Shown here: piece after piece, positions 36,775 through 55,216 of the stretch
Layout of the letters: every line of letters starts with the position of its first letter
How positions within the stretch are numbered: the stretch's first letter is position 1
NCBI RefSeq assembly: GCF_022458985.1
Contig: NC_061791.1
Span: 997,501 to 1,061,500, forward strand
Direction: 5' to 3'
From: Mugil cephalus
Taxonomy: Eukaryota; Chordata; Actinopteri; Mugiliformes; Mugilidae
Length of the DNA stretch: 64,000 nucleotides
Translations under genes and position numbers: made by a program
The notes under the pieces: generated by a model
The model's database searches: none
Told to the model about the DNA's origin: nothing
The model's input: only the letters and a program-made list of their open reading frames with translations

Positions 36775-38377
36775 CAGTGGGGGAAATAAGTATTTGATCC
36801 CCTGCTGAATTTGTAAGTTTGCCCACTTCCATAGAAATGATCAGACTCTGGTTTTTATGGTTGTTTACTGGTTATGGGTATAGACAGAATATCAATCGAA
36901 AATGCATAAAAAACACACAATCTAAAAGTTATAAATTGTTATGTATTTTATTAAGGGAAATAAGTATTTGATCCCCAACAATTCACTTAGAATTCAGGCT
37001 CCTACAGATTGGCTGGTGCGCATGTGGCACACAGCTGTGCTCAGTCAACTAATTACCAATACTCCTGATCTTAACTCGTCATGTATATAAAGCACACCTG
37101 CTCTAAGAATCAGTTTCTTACATTCCAACTTCTACAGCACCATGGGCAAGACCAAAGAGCTGTCAAAAGATGTCAGGGACAAGATTGTAGACCTGCACAA
37201 GGCTGGTATAGGTTACAAAACCATCAGCAAAAGGCTTGGTGAGAAGGTGACAACTATTGGTGCCATTATTCGCAAGTGGAAGACCCATAAAAGGACCATC
37301 AACTGTCCTCGGTCTGGAGCTCCCCGCAAAATCTCGCCTCATGGAGTGAGGATGATGAGAAAGGTGAGGGAGCAGCCTAAAACAACACGGCAGGAGCTTG
37401 TTAATGATCTGGAAGCAGTTGGGACGTCCGTCACCAAGAAAACAGTTGGCAACACACTGCGCTGTTATGGATTGAACTCTTGCAGTGCCCGCAAGGTCCC
37501 CCTGCTCAAGAAGGCACATGTACAGGCCCGCCTTAAGTTTGCCAGTGAACATCTAAATGACTCAGAGAAGGCTTGGGAGAAAGTGCTGTGGTCTGACGAA
37601 ATCAAAGTTGAGCTATTTGGCATTAACTCGACCCGCCGTGTTTGGAGGATGAAAAAACGTGAGTATGACCCAAAGAACACCATACCCACGGTTAAGCATG
37701 GAGGTGGAAACATCATGTTTTGGGGCTGTTTTTCAGCAAAGGGTACAGGGCAACTTCACCGCATTATGGGGCCAATGAATGCAGCCATGTACTGTAACAT
37801 CTTGGACAAAAACCCTCTTTCCTCAGCAAGAACACTGAAGATGCCTCGTGGGTGGGTTTTCCAACATGACAATGACCCAAAACATACTGCCAGGACAACA
37901 AAGGAGTGGCTCAAGAAGAAGCATATTAAGGTCATGGAGTGGCCTAGTCAGTCTCCAGACCTTAACCCGATCGAAAACCTGTGGAGGGAGCTGAAGCTCC
38001 GAGTTTCCAAGAGGCAGCCAAGAAACTTGAAGGATTTAGAGACTGTCTGTAAAGATGAATGGGCCAAAATCCCTCCTGCGCTGTGTGCAAACCTGGTGAC
38101 CAACTACAAGAAACGTCTCATCGCTGTGCTTGCCAACAAAGGTTTCTCTACAAAGTACTGACTTGTGTTGTGTTTGGGGATCAAATACTTATTTCCCTTA
38201 ATAAAATACATAACAATTTATAACTTTTAGATTGTGTGTTTTTTATGCATTTTCGACTGATATTCTGTCTATACCCATAACCAATAAACGACCATAAAAA
38301 CCAGAGTCTGATCATTTCTATGGAAGTGGGCAAACTTACAAATTCAGCAGGGGATCAAATACTTATTTCCCCCACTG
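36775..38377 (+). mobile_element. Complete Tc1/mariner transposon, IR/DR type
   Basis: The 1603-bp element starts CAGTGGGGGAAATAAG and ends in its inverse, flanked by TA on both sides (36773-36774 and 38378-38379). Terminal inverted repeats are 204 bp (36775-36978 and 38174-38377) with about three mismatches. The outer motif AAATAAGTATTTGATCCCC recurs at the inner edge of each repeat, the IR/DR arrangement. It encodes one intact transposase. It may belong to the fish Tc1 group that includes Passport/PPTN, from memory only. It sits just after the cand1 3' UTR. Confidence 0.97.
37142..38161 (+). CDS. Tc1-like transposase, full length (339 aa)
   Basis: This enzyme cuts and pastes its own element at TA dinucleotides. 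The N-terminal paired-like DNA-binding region has two helix-turn-helix segments (about residues 1-110) joined by a [10 protein letters not shown] linker. The catalytic domain shows the DD34E triad: D152 in [13 protein letters not shown]243 in [11 protein letters not shown] and E278 in [24 protein letters not shown] motif sits at 187-198. Length is close to that of Sleeping Beauty (340 aa). There is no internal stop or frameshift, and the flanking repeats are about 98% identical, so the copy looks young and possibly competent. The start is chosen at the ATG with a CACCATGG context. Confidence 0.97.
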   Translation: MGKTKELSKDVRDKIVDLHKAGIGYKTISKRLGEKVTTIGAIIRKWKTHKRTINCPRSGAPRKISPHGVRMMRKVREQPKTTRQELVNDLEAVGTSVTKKTVGNTLRCYGLNSCSARKVPLLKKAHVQARLKFASEHLNDSEKAWEKVLWSDEIKVELFGINSTRRVWRMKKREYDPKNTIPTVKHGGGNIMFWGCFSAKGTGQLHRIMGPMNAAMYCNILDKNPLSSARTLKMPRGWVFQHDNDPKHTARTTKEWLKKKHIKVMEWPSQSPDLNPIENLWRELKLRVSKRQPRNLKDLETVCKDEWAKIPPALCANLVTNYKKRLIAVLANKGFSTKY

Positions 38378-38384
38378 TAAATAA

Positions 38385-41300
38385 TGACCCGGCATCATAA
38401 AGGTGGTAATTTACAATAAACCAGGAGGATGTTTGCGCTTGTAGTTTGTGGTTCCATTAAACCGGTTTGAATCGTATTGTTTCTGTTGTTCAGTCAAACC
38501 ACCGATTACAATGTCAAAATAACGAACGTGTAATTCAGAAGTACCACAAACCACAGCTTCCTGAAAAGGAAGAGTTAGCGCTGTTAGCGCTTAGCGCTGC
38601 GTTTCATACCTTCTTTACCCTCATGAATTCATTGAAATCGAGTTTTTTCCAGTATGTGACTGTTAATATTTTTATTTCAGAAAAACTACAACACAATTAA
38701 ACTGAACTACAAAATGAAAACGGTTGAATAAATAGATATAAGAAACTAATGCTGAATACATTCACTAGTTTACCTAATAAACTGGACCATATATGTGCTG
38801 AAAGTCATTGTTTTATATAAAAACTGAAAATAATGTTTTGCATACATCAAAACTTTTCAAATAGCCATGGAAATGTACAAAATTTAGGAATTTATGAAGA
38901 AGTTTTCACTTTTCTCTCTTTGTATAAACTGAAATATGTTTTTTTCCAGCAGAGGGAGTCAGAGTTCAGTTTCAGTGCAACAGAAAAGACTCTGAGTTTA
39001 GTCTTCAAGGTTCACGAGTCAGATAGAAATTAAAGAAGAGAACGTTAGCAATTGTTGATTCGTGGCTATTTAATTAGCTGCTGCTTAATTATAATATCTC
39101 GGTGACCAAAGCTGCGTTAAAGTGATCAGTGTTTGTGTTATTCTTGGAGATGTGAAACCACTGGTCTCCACATACGAAGGTAAGAACCAGAAGAAAACGA
39201 CTTCCTGCTTCGAGGTCGACTCTCGCCCCTGATTGGACGCTGAGACGAAGCTCGTTAGCGAGCAAACAAACCAGATGACGTTGGTTCATCTGGCGTCCTA
39301 GCAACGGCTGAATCGATGGGAGTTGTGTTGCAGTGCGTTGTGTGCGTTAGCCGGGCTGATCATTGACATGCTGATGATTTATTCTCCTCTTTGAAGTTCA
39401 GTAATTTATGCTGCTGTGGCAGAGGAGCACAGCTTCAGGATTATGTCGACAAATCTGCGCTGAGACGATTAGAAATGGAAGAAACTTGGGAAGAGCAGCA
39501 GTTTTCCCAGGAAACAGACGCTCCAACATGTTCTATTTAAGATTTAAAACTGATTTTAAGTCTTAAAATTACTTAGTTTGGAGCTAAAATAACCGAATCC
39601 TAGTAAACAGTCTCAGATCAGTTCGGATCACTACTTTATTTTAAGTTGTAGAAAGTAGTAGTTCTTCTTCTTGTTGATTTTTAGACCATAATTCTTCCCC
39701 CAAAGTTTCTTTTTTCTATTTGAAGCATCTGAAATCTTTGTTAGACTCTTAGAGGTGAAAGAACCCTGGTTACATGAGTGACGACGGTTCCTCCACCAGG
39801 TTCCTCCAACGCTTCAGGGTTGGTAAACAACATAAAACCAGATTTCAACCTCTAAAATACAAAGAGAGATTAACCAGAGTCAGATCATCTTAATCAGGAA
39901 TATGCTGCGATGTCTACTCGCATCATTAAACTTATTGTTAATCTTGATTTAATCCAAGTAAACATTCTCAGCTCAGCTCAGTTGGGATCACTGCTTTATT
40001 TTAAGAATGTGAAATTGGAAGTTTTTAACTTGTGTCAAACATTTTTCAGTAAGTTCTTACATATTTCATATTTCCAGTCTTCCTCACTCGAAGTCAGATT
40101 TTTTCACAGTTCTCAACTTTCTTGTCCTTGAATCGTTCTGTCACAACTTCTTGAAATCTTTAAATTCCTGGCTGGTGTCTTCAGATGTTTCTTCACTAAA
40201 TCCACATAATCTTTCTGCCTCATCTGTTTTACCAGGTCCCTCATGCTACGAATCAAGTCACAACATGATGCTGACGCTGCCGTGCTTCACAGTGGAGACG
40301 CTGTCATCCGTCTCGCTGTCAACATGATTTTCTGGAATTTTCCAAGCTGTTTAATGGCACAATCAGATGACTGCATAGGAAATGACTTTATGGCCGACGA
40401 CAATTGTTAAATAGTCAACTATTTACTTCTGTGTGGTTAAAAACAAACAAACAAAAAAACTGTAGGATAAAACTTAAGAAGACGTCTTTTCACTAAAGGA
40501 GCTTGACTGGTCATAACACGAGTGAGGAAACAGATTTATGTCCCCATAACATGAGTAATAGATTACACACACACACACACACATAGTGTTTACTACTGTT
40601 TAAGATGCCGTGTTGTGAAGCCACACCCAAACAGGAAGGAGTCACCCAGAATAGAGTCGCCCTCCACCCAACCAGCTTCCCTTTCACTGACACACACTTC
40701 CCTCGCAATTGATATGTTGAAACTTCTGGTTAAGTACTAAAATAAACGTCCTGGAAACTGCTGAGCTGAAAATGATTAAATGAAAAAAAAGTACTTAAGA
40801 GTGACTGGATTTCCCCTTTTGTTAAGTTGTAGGTTTTCATTTAGGTCATGGCCCAGAAACAGACTGAATCTTTGACAAATTATATTTATCATAAACGTTC
40901 ACATTAGAGACAGTGAACCTAGTTTGATGATTAGTGAGATGATGATATATATGTAGATATATTACAGCAGCATCTCAATGAATCAATCAAAGTTTGGACG
41001 TGTTCCAAATGGAAAGACACAAAGAATATTTACAAATGGATGATAAAATGGCTTCAGGACAAGAAAATCGAGATGTGTGAGTGTCCATCATGAAAGCTTG
41101 ACCTTAATCCAATAGAAAATCTGGAAGAAAAAGGAACACGGAAAGAATGATGTTATTAATCTATAACAAAGGGAGTAGTGGCCCAAAAACAGGGCCCTGA
41201 GGCACTCCAACGCCAAAGCTACTCTTGGCCCAGTTGGTCAAATATGAATATTTCACCATTTTCTTGGTTTATTTTGTTATATCAGACTCAATATTTGAAG

Positions 41301-42590
41301 ATTAATATGTAATAGAGAAAAAAAAAAAATAGAAATTTGGACTTTCTTCAGTAACTAATAGACAGTTGTAGTGTTTTATGACATTTTATACTCTAAATAA
41401 TAATAAGAACAATAAAATGTGAGATATGTTGATGATACAATCAATAACTGTAATGTTGTTTTTTTTTGTAGATGTGACATAAATGGTAAATGACCTACAA
41501 CAGAGCCCTGTGGCACACCCTTTTAAAATCTTCACATTTGTGTATTTTATTTTATCAGCTCTACCAATTTCATCACATGTAAACAAACTGCATATGGTGT
41601 CATTGTTATATGCTCATAATATGTGGATATATATATATATATATGTACACACACACACACTTATATGCAGTGAACATATTACATCACAGAGAAAAGACCT
41701 TTTTTTTTCACCGACACTTATTTCGGTAAAATAGAAAAAAAAAAAAAAAGTGATTCTGGTCTGCAGGAAACAGGAAGCAGCTGAGAGCGAGCCCGAAACG
41801 TCACGCAAAAAGAAAAATAAATGTTGTGACGAAGTTGGACCACACCGGATGTGAGTACCTGGTGTCTTCGAAATAAAATTATAAAAAATAATTATTTTTT
41901 TTCAATCCTGTCATATGTTAAAAGAAAAAAAATGTTTTAGTGAATTTAATAAAAAACTAATTGGACAAATGTTTACACTTAATGGTGAATCTGGTGGAGG
42001 ATATGCTAGGCTAGATTATTTCTGGTAGTTTATTGTTATTATATTCTGTATATATATTAATAAACATTTACAGTTTAGAACAGTAACAGAAGAGCAGAAA
42101 AATAACAAAAGTGAAGAGTGTAGGGTATAAAAGATGAATAATAAAATACAAGTATTGGAACTTGTGCAAAAAGCATTGAATTGCACAGATGTACCGTGTT
42201 ACCAGGTGTATACAGTAGATAGTAAATAGTGAAAGTTCTGCAATTTTCTCCATTGTGGGACAAATAAAGTTTTTGTCTTCTATTCTAATAATATTGCACA
42301 TATTACCAATGCTCATTGTGGATATATTTACCGTATGCTTTTTCATTCGTGGTATTTTCTTTCTTACTTTCATAGTCTGAAATGTTTTAAATAAAAGTAT
42401 GGTAAACTTGACCATAAATAAATCTGTATTAGTCTCTTTATTCTTGATATTTTAAACTCCAACTTGACTTTTATTCCGCATCGTACAGTTTTCACCTTTT
42501 ATTCGCTGTGTTAATAATAAAATAATCTTTCCAGTCTGTTGAATCCTCATCCTCAACATTGTTCGATTGTTTTCGTTTGGATGCCCTTAT
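38385..42590. other. cand1-rap1b intergenic region, no recognised gene
   Basis: Mostly AT-rich unique sequence. It holds a decayed Tc1 fragment at about 40980-41135, a TA/CA microsatellite at 41625-41662, a CA tract at 40565-40582 and short A/T runs. Small open frames lack any support. Confidence 0.5.
40980..41135 (+). mobile_element. Degenerate Tc1 transposase fragment
   Basis: One frame of 41090-41130 reads [11 protein letters not shown], the Tc1 catalytic-E motif. Preceding sequence aligns by eye with the Tc1 stretch before the WPSQSPDL motif. It is too decayed to code and is unrelated in age to the intact element at 36775. Confidence 0.6.
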
Positions 42591-42594
42591 TTTG

Positions 42595-42732
42595 TAGAGA
42601 CAGACCGGAAGCGGCTGTGTTGGTTGCGTCCAGCTTGACGTCACACAGCGGCGACAGCAGGAGGGAGCGGCTCCGGTCGAGCGACGTTCACTGAGAGTGG
42701 GAGAGAGAGGGAGACGGAGCGGGTGGATGACG
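42595..42732 (+). promoter_or_regulatory. rap1b: rap1b promoter core and non-coding exon 1
   Basis: An ETS core (CCGGAAGC, about 42605-42612) and a perfect CRE (TGACGTCA, 42636-42643) precede a GC-rich segment ending in a strong donor, GACG|GTGAGTGG (exon end 42732). CpG-rich sequence continues to about 43260. The next exon (46855) carries the start codon, so this exon is untranslated. The position of the transcription start is inferred. Confidence 0.6.
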
Positions 42733-46854
<4,122 letters not shown>

Positions 46855-46867
46855 ACAGCCGGTCAGG

Positions 46868-50402
<3,535 letters not shown>

Positions 50403-51540
50403 TGACAGGTACGTCTTTTATCGTACGTCACGACCACAGACTGTACATAAAGATGGAACCGCTCCTCTAAAATGAAGCCAAAGCAAGTAGAGCTCCCCCT
50501 GGTGGCTGGAGGCTGCAGTGCAGGTCATGAGTTCCCTCGCCCACCTCCATGTTAGTGGGCTGGACTTGGTCCAAACTAAAATATGTTTTCTCAAGGATGG
50601 TGATTAATATGATATCGGTGAATGTCCACGTGTCATTTTTTTGGATAAGTTTCGTTTTAGTTCATTTTTCGATGCTATAGAAACAGGATCTGAAATGATG
50701 GCGACCACTAGTTGCCATGCCAACGTGGCTCCACCCACGGACCGTACTGATATGACTCCTGGTTCCGTATCTCTGGGAACATAGCATCAGTTTAGCCAAT
50801 GAGAGGAAGTGGAGATGTGGCGTCCATATTTCTATACAGTTTATGGCTACGACACATTCATCGTACGTTTTATTTTTAATTTATTTTTTGTTTTCCATTC
50901 GTTTTCTCGTCTGTCTCCAGATTTCTCCTCACTTGGCCGCCAGCCAACCAACCAACCAACCAACCAACCAATCACAGGACATCTTCCAGCTGGCCACGCC
51001 CCTTTCCCTTTAACACAACCGTGTCATCACCAGCGTCAGCCACCTCTGTTACCATGACGACTGCATCCCCGCCTCCCCCGCATCTTTCCGCCACACTGTC
51101 TAATGGAGACTGTTGCCTTGGAAACATTTCAACCAAAACATCACAAAAGACTGCAGTGGCGGCGGTGGTGATGACAAACCTGCTGTTTTCGGGAACTGCC
51201 CGTAGTTTCCGACTACGGTTCCCATCATCCTCTCTGCAAGGCCATTTTGCGCTGGGGGAGTGGCTTCTTGCTTCTTTTTTTTTTTTTTTTTAAATGTTTC
51301 TTTGCTTTCTTTTCCTTTTTACTCGTTATCTTGCAGCCCTGAGCCATTCACACGCAGCTTGACCGGCGGCCATGTTGGCACCGCGGTTGCCCTGGTGACG
51401 GCTAACATGGCCGCCTCCGTGTGTGTGTGGCTCTGGTCAAACCTGTGGATCGATACAGTGATTATTATTATTACAGTGGTTATAGTTATAATTCTGTGTG
51501 AAAAGATATAAACGTCATTTAATGTTTTTGATTTTAATTT
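50403..51540 (+). other. rap1b: rap1b 3' UTR with a probable intron (donor 50409, acceptor 50920)
   Basis: Six bases after the stop codon the sequence AATGACAG|GTACGT forms a strong donor. CTGTCTCCAG at 50911-50920 is a strong acceptor, giving a 3' UTR exon from 50921. The stop is within 55 nt of this junction, so nonsense-mediated decay would not be expected. The end of the UTR is not resolved; candidates run to about 54650 (AATAAA near 54646). Confidence 0.5.
50436..50848 (+). mobile_element. MITE with AGACTGTATATAAA-type ends, copy 2
   Basis: Starts CAGACTGTACATAAAGATGG and ends in the inverse (GTCCATATTTCTATACAGTT). The interior segments AAGTAGAGCTCCCCCTGGTG and TGGACTTGGTCC match copy 1. 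It lies within the rap1b 3' UTR intron. Confidence 0.75.
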
Positions 51541-51542
51541 GT

Positions 51543-51597
51543 CGGGGCGGGGGGGGGGGGGGGGTTGGGTTGGGTTGGGTTGGTGGGGGGGGCAGCA
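51543..51597 (+). repeat. Poly-G / GGGTT tract
   Basis: A run of about 18 G (broken once near its start by C), then four GGTTGGGTTG-type repeats and another G8 run. A very strong G-quadruplex candidate on the rap1b sense strand. Confidence 0.9.
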
Positions 51598-52237
51598 GGT
51601 CATGTGGGGTCAGCTCGCTGTGCTGTTAGAATTGAGCTAATGTAAGTTAGCTGACTGGCAACCTCTTCAAATTGGCTATTTGTTGGGTGTTAGCTTTGTT
51701 AGCATTGTTTAATTTACGTGTGTAGCTCTGGTTTGTTGTTAGCATTTTTAGTATGTGATACTAGCCTCGTGATGACTAGAGCTAGCGCCTAGTGGGCTAT
51801 GCTAACACACCATTTACAAAGTCTGTTAGCATTTTCTTTTAGAAAGAAATGCATCCAAGTAGCTTTTGTCTGTCTGTTAGCTTTGGAACTAGATAAATAG
51901 ATTGAACTTCTTTTGAGCAGCGCTGCCATTGTGGTGTGTTAGCATTAGTATATCCTCAGAAACTGTTTGAGAGCGGTAGGCTAGCTCCTTGTCACACTAG
52001 CTAAGGATATACGACTAATGCTAACTGTGTTAACACACAGTTTGTCGAGATTTGTTACATATAAAAAAAGTAGCGTGTTTGCTACCTGGCTAGGCTAACA
52101 ACCTTGTGAACTAGCATGTCAGCAAATATTGAGGAAACTTTCTAAAAAAATAATAATGGGTGAAATTTGCTAGCTAATCAGCTAACAACCCACTGAATAT
52201 ATTTAGTGATGCTAACATGGACATGCTCCCAAATTAA

Positions 52238-52503
52238 CCCTCCTTTTTTAAACACCTTTTATCATTGGTGTCAATTGGTCCCCAACAATTTAAACTTCCA
52301 ACAGTAGACATACAAAAAAAAAAGAAAATCCCAAATTCACATGTCATATTTGATGTTGGAAATAGATTTAATATTAGACTTTATATAATTTCTCTTAAAT
52401 TAGTTAAATTAGGAAAAGTCATTAAATATGAAGCAAAATAACAATGATAAGTTTGTCGTATAATTAGGGGTCAAATTGAGCCCAATGATAACTAATAGGA
52501 GGG
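52238..52503. mobile_element. piggyBac-like MITE, 266 bp
   Basis: Ends CCCTCCT...AGGAGGG are inverted. The left flank is TTAA and the right flank TTAG, a one-base decay of a TTAA target duplication. The interior has the inverted pair GTCAATTGGTCCCC / GGGGTCAAATTGAG. No coding capacity. Confidence 0.75.
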
Positions 52504-52509
52504 TTAGCC

Positions 52510-54900
52510 GTTAGCCGTTAGCGTAGCGGCGCGGTGAGCTGACGCCTGATGATCTGCTGCTCAGGGCGGACATGTTGCCTTTAGACAGCAGACTCACACT
52601 GGTCCAGTATCTTAACTCTGAATGTGTGTTTGTGAGTGTGTTTTTTTGTGCGTATGTGAGTGGGTGAACCAGGACGGTTTCTGTGGGGATTGTGTTATAT
52701 TTACAGAGCAGAACAGCCAATAAGAAGAGTTGGTCATTAACCATATTAATGATGTTATTAACACACCTGAGTGGGAAAGACTGAACTAATCATCCTGGTG
52801 GTTAGCGCTGCCTTTAACTGATGGAAATATCCAGTCCTGAAAGAAGTTCTGGTAAAACATGCTAGCAGCTCTGGATTGAGTGCTAGTAGCCAAGAGCTAA
52901 CATGCTAAGTTGTTAGCATGGAGTACCGAAGACAAGGATATGAATTTGGTGTCAATATTCTCATCAGTTAAAGCAAAAAAAAAAAAAAAAAAAACAGTTA
53001 AATTGTCAGTGTTTCTTTGCAACGATAGAGCGGCTAAAGTTGCAGCCAGTTAGAGGGGGTTGGCCTTACCAGAGAAGCCCCGCCCCTTGTGCGTATTGGA
53101 GGGCGTGGCCTATGAAGCAGGAGACGCAGAAAGCCTTCGAAATACCTGTGTTCTGTTTTAGACGGAACGGTGCGTCGGGCCTCTCTGCTGCGGTTCTTCA
53201 GTGTTCTGGTTCTCCTCCAGTACGTTCAGTCATGTAGCATGTTGATGTTCCTGTCAGTTCTCAGTCTGGCCTCCAGGAGGCGCTGCGACAGTTTGCATGC
53301 CGAGCAAAAGCTTCCAGGTGAAAGGTCTGTTTGTTAGCGGCCGTGGCAGAAAAGTCAAAATTCGCTTTTTTTTTAATTCTGCTATATCAAACTGTAAGAG
53401 ACTCATTGCTGCCTCTAGTGGTGGGAAAACACAACTGCCACTACGCTAGCATGCTCAGAACTAGCAACGGTTGAATTCTGCTCCAAGAAAAAGGCTCTTA
53501 TTCATAAACTGTGAGAAACAAGGACGTTATTAAGTGTTTATTACACACAAATACATAAAATAACTCAAATGTGGGTTTAATTCACATTTATAAAGAAATT
53601 CTTGCTCTCGGAAAACGTTTCTTAATGTAAAATACCTCATTAATAAATATAAAAGTGCATTTAAATGTGTAACAAATAGATACTTCACATAAAACACGTC
53701 ATGATAAATACTTAAAAGTGTCCTTGGCCCTGTGTACAGCCACTTTAAACAGCCTGGTGTTTATTCAGAGCGAGTGTGTTTAGCTTTTCTTTGGGTGTTG
53801 ACTTTAAGTTCCTGTGATAAGATCACGCCCGGCCGCTCTCAGACCTTCCACCGTTCACCGAGAGGCTGCGGAGGCATTCGTCATTTCATCCGTTCATTCA
53901 CGGCCTCAACAGTAACAGAGTTTTATCAGAATCTGCTGAAGAAGTACAAGGGATTTGATGATTTTTCATATATATACATATACATGTATGAAAAAGGTGA
54001 TTTCAGTTCTCTGGGTTTGTTGCAGGCGTTTAGCGTTTAGGTGTGGTTTGTGTTAAGAGCTCGACTCGGTAATTTCACACCTTCTGCAAACTAGAGCAGA
54101 GGCTGAGTTTTCTAAATTATAAAAATGATTCGATGACTAGACTTTAAATGTCAGAGATAGAAGTTATTTTATAGGAACATGTGCGAACGCGTGGAATGAG
54201 TCAGTGTGATGTAGGCGTCAGCTGATCTGATCTTATTAACATGTGAACTGGATTCTCAGACTTCATTATACGTCGTTATAAACCACTCGTTGCACCTTCG
54301 TTGACTACTTTAAGGTGAAGTGACGATTGCGACCGCAGCCGAATGCAAACTAGGAAAAATAATTCCAGACGAGAAGAAGAAGAAAAGATTTTTTTTTCCC
54401 ATTAACTGAACTGAATCTGCTCCATTTCCTCCGTGTGGAAAACGACCAGTGAAATGTAAAAGAAAGCAGCTCAGACATGAGATGAGATGATGATGTGTCC
54501 GAGCTGGTTTCTTTCTGAGCAGAAACCCACTGCAGCGGGAGGAAAGAGGGAGGAAGGGAGGAGGAAACAGGGGGGAGGAAACAGGGGAGGGAAGAGGGAG
54601 GGAGGGTGAAGCCAAATGTAAAGTAAAAACTAAAAAGCCTTAAATGAATAAAAGTGGTGCAATTTTGTAACAGCAACCTGTGATGAAGAGTTATTATGAT
54701 GATGGGCGAATGAATGGGTGGATTTTTATATATAAATATATATATATAGGTAGTTTTGTCATTTTTCATTAATTTAAGATAATTAAATTAATTCTTAAAA
54801 TATATTAATATTTTTTTAATTTTTTTCTGATGCTTAGATAAATTATTACATTATTCTGATCAATAATTTGCTTTTAGAAATTTTAAATAAATTTATATAA
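52510..54900. other. rap1b-mdm1 intergenic / distal 3' region
   Basis: No gene was recognised. Content is a TTAGC-rich degenerate sequence (continuing from 51630), a poly-A run at 52975-52996, AT-rich unique sequence, and GGAGG-rich sequence at 54530-54610. Long distal rap1b 3' UTR cannot be excluded. Confidence 0.4.
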
Positions 54901-54927
54901 AAAAAATCTAAAAAGTGAAGTAACTGC

Positions 54928-55216
54928 TGACGTCAGCTGACAAGCTCGTCCACGACTGCGCATGCGTGTTTTCAAACGACCGGTTGGCGCATGCGCAAGA
55001 CGCTGAAGCTGGGATGCCATGGCAACGGCGGCGTCTTGTAGTCCTAACTTAATCCGAGGAGCAGCAGGTTAGCAGCAACAGGTTAGCGGCGGGTTAGCAT
55101 GTCGCTGTGGTAGCACGATGCTAACCGAGCACGATGCTAGTTAGAGGACTCGACTAGTCCTGTAATGACCGAAGGAGGAGGATTTATCGCGGTATCTGGT
55201 CGGAAGGGACGGCGCC
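54928..55216 (+). promoter_or_regulatory. mdm1: mdm1 promoter: CRE, two NRF1 sites and an RFX X-box
   Basis: In order: TGACGTCA (54928-54935), TGCGCATGCG (54957-54966), the perfect NRF1 palindrome GCGCATGCGC (54987-54996), and GATGCCATGGCAAC (55013-55026), one base off the palindromic RFX X-box. There is no TATA box. The start codon is about 190 bp downstream. X-box/RFX control is a hallmark of centriole and cilium genes, fitting Mdm1's role. Confidence 0.65.
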
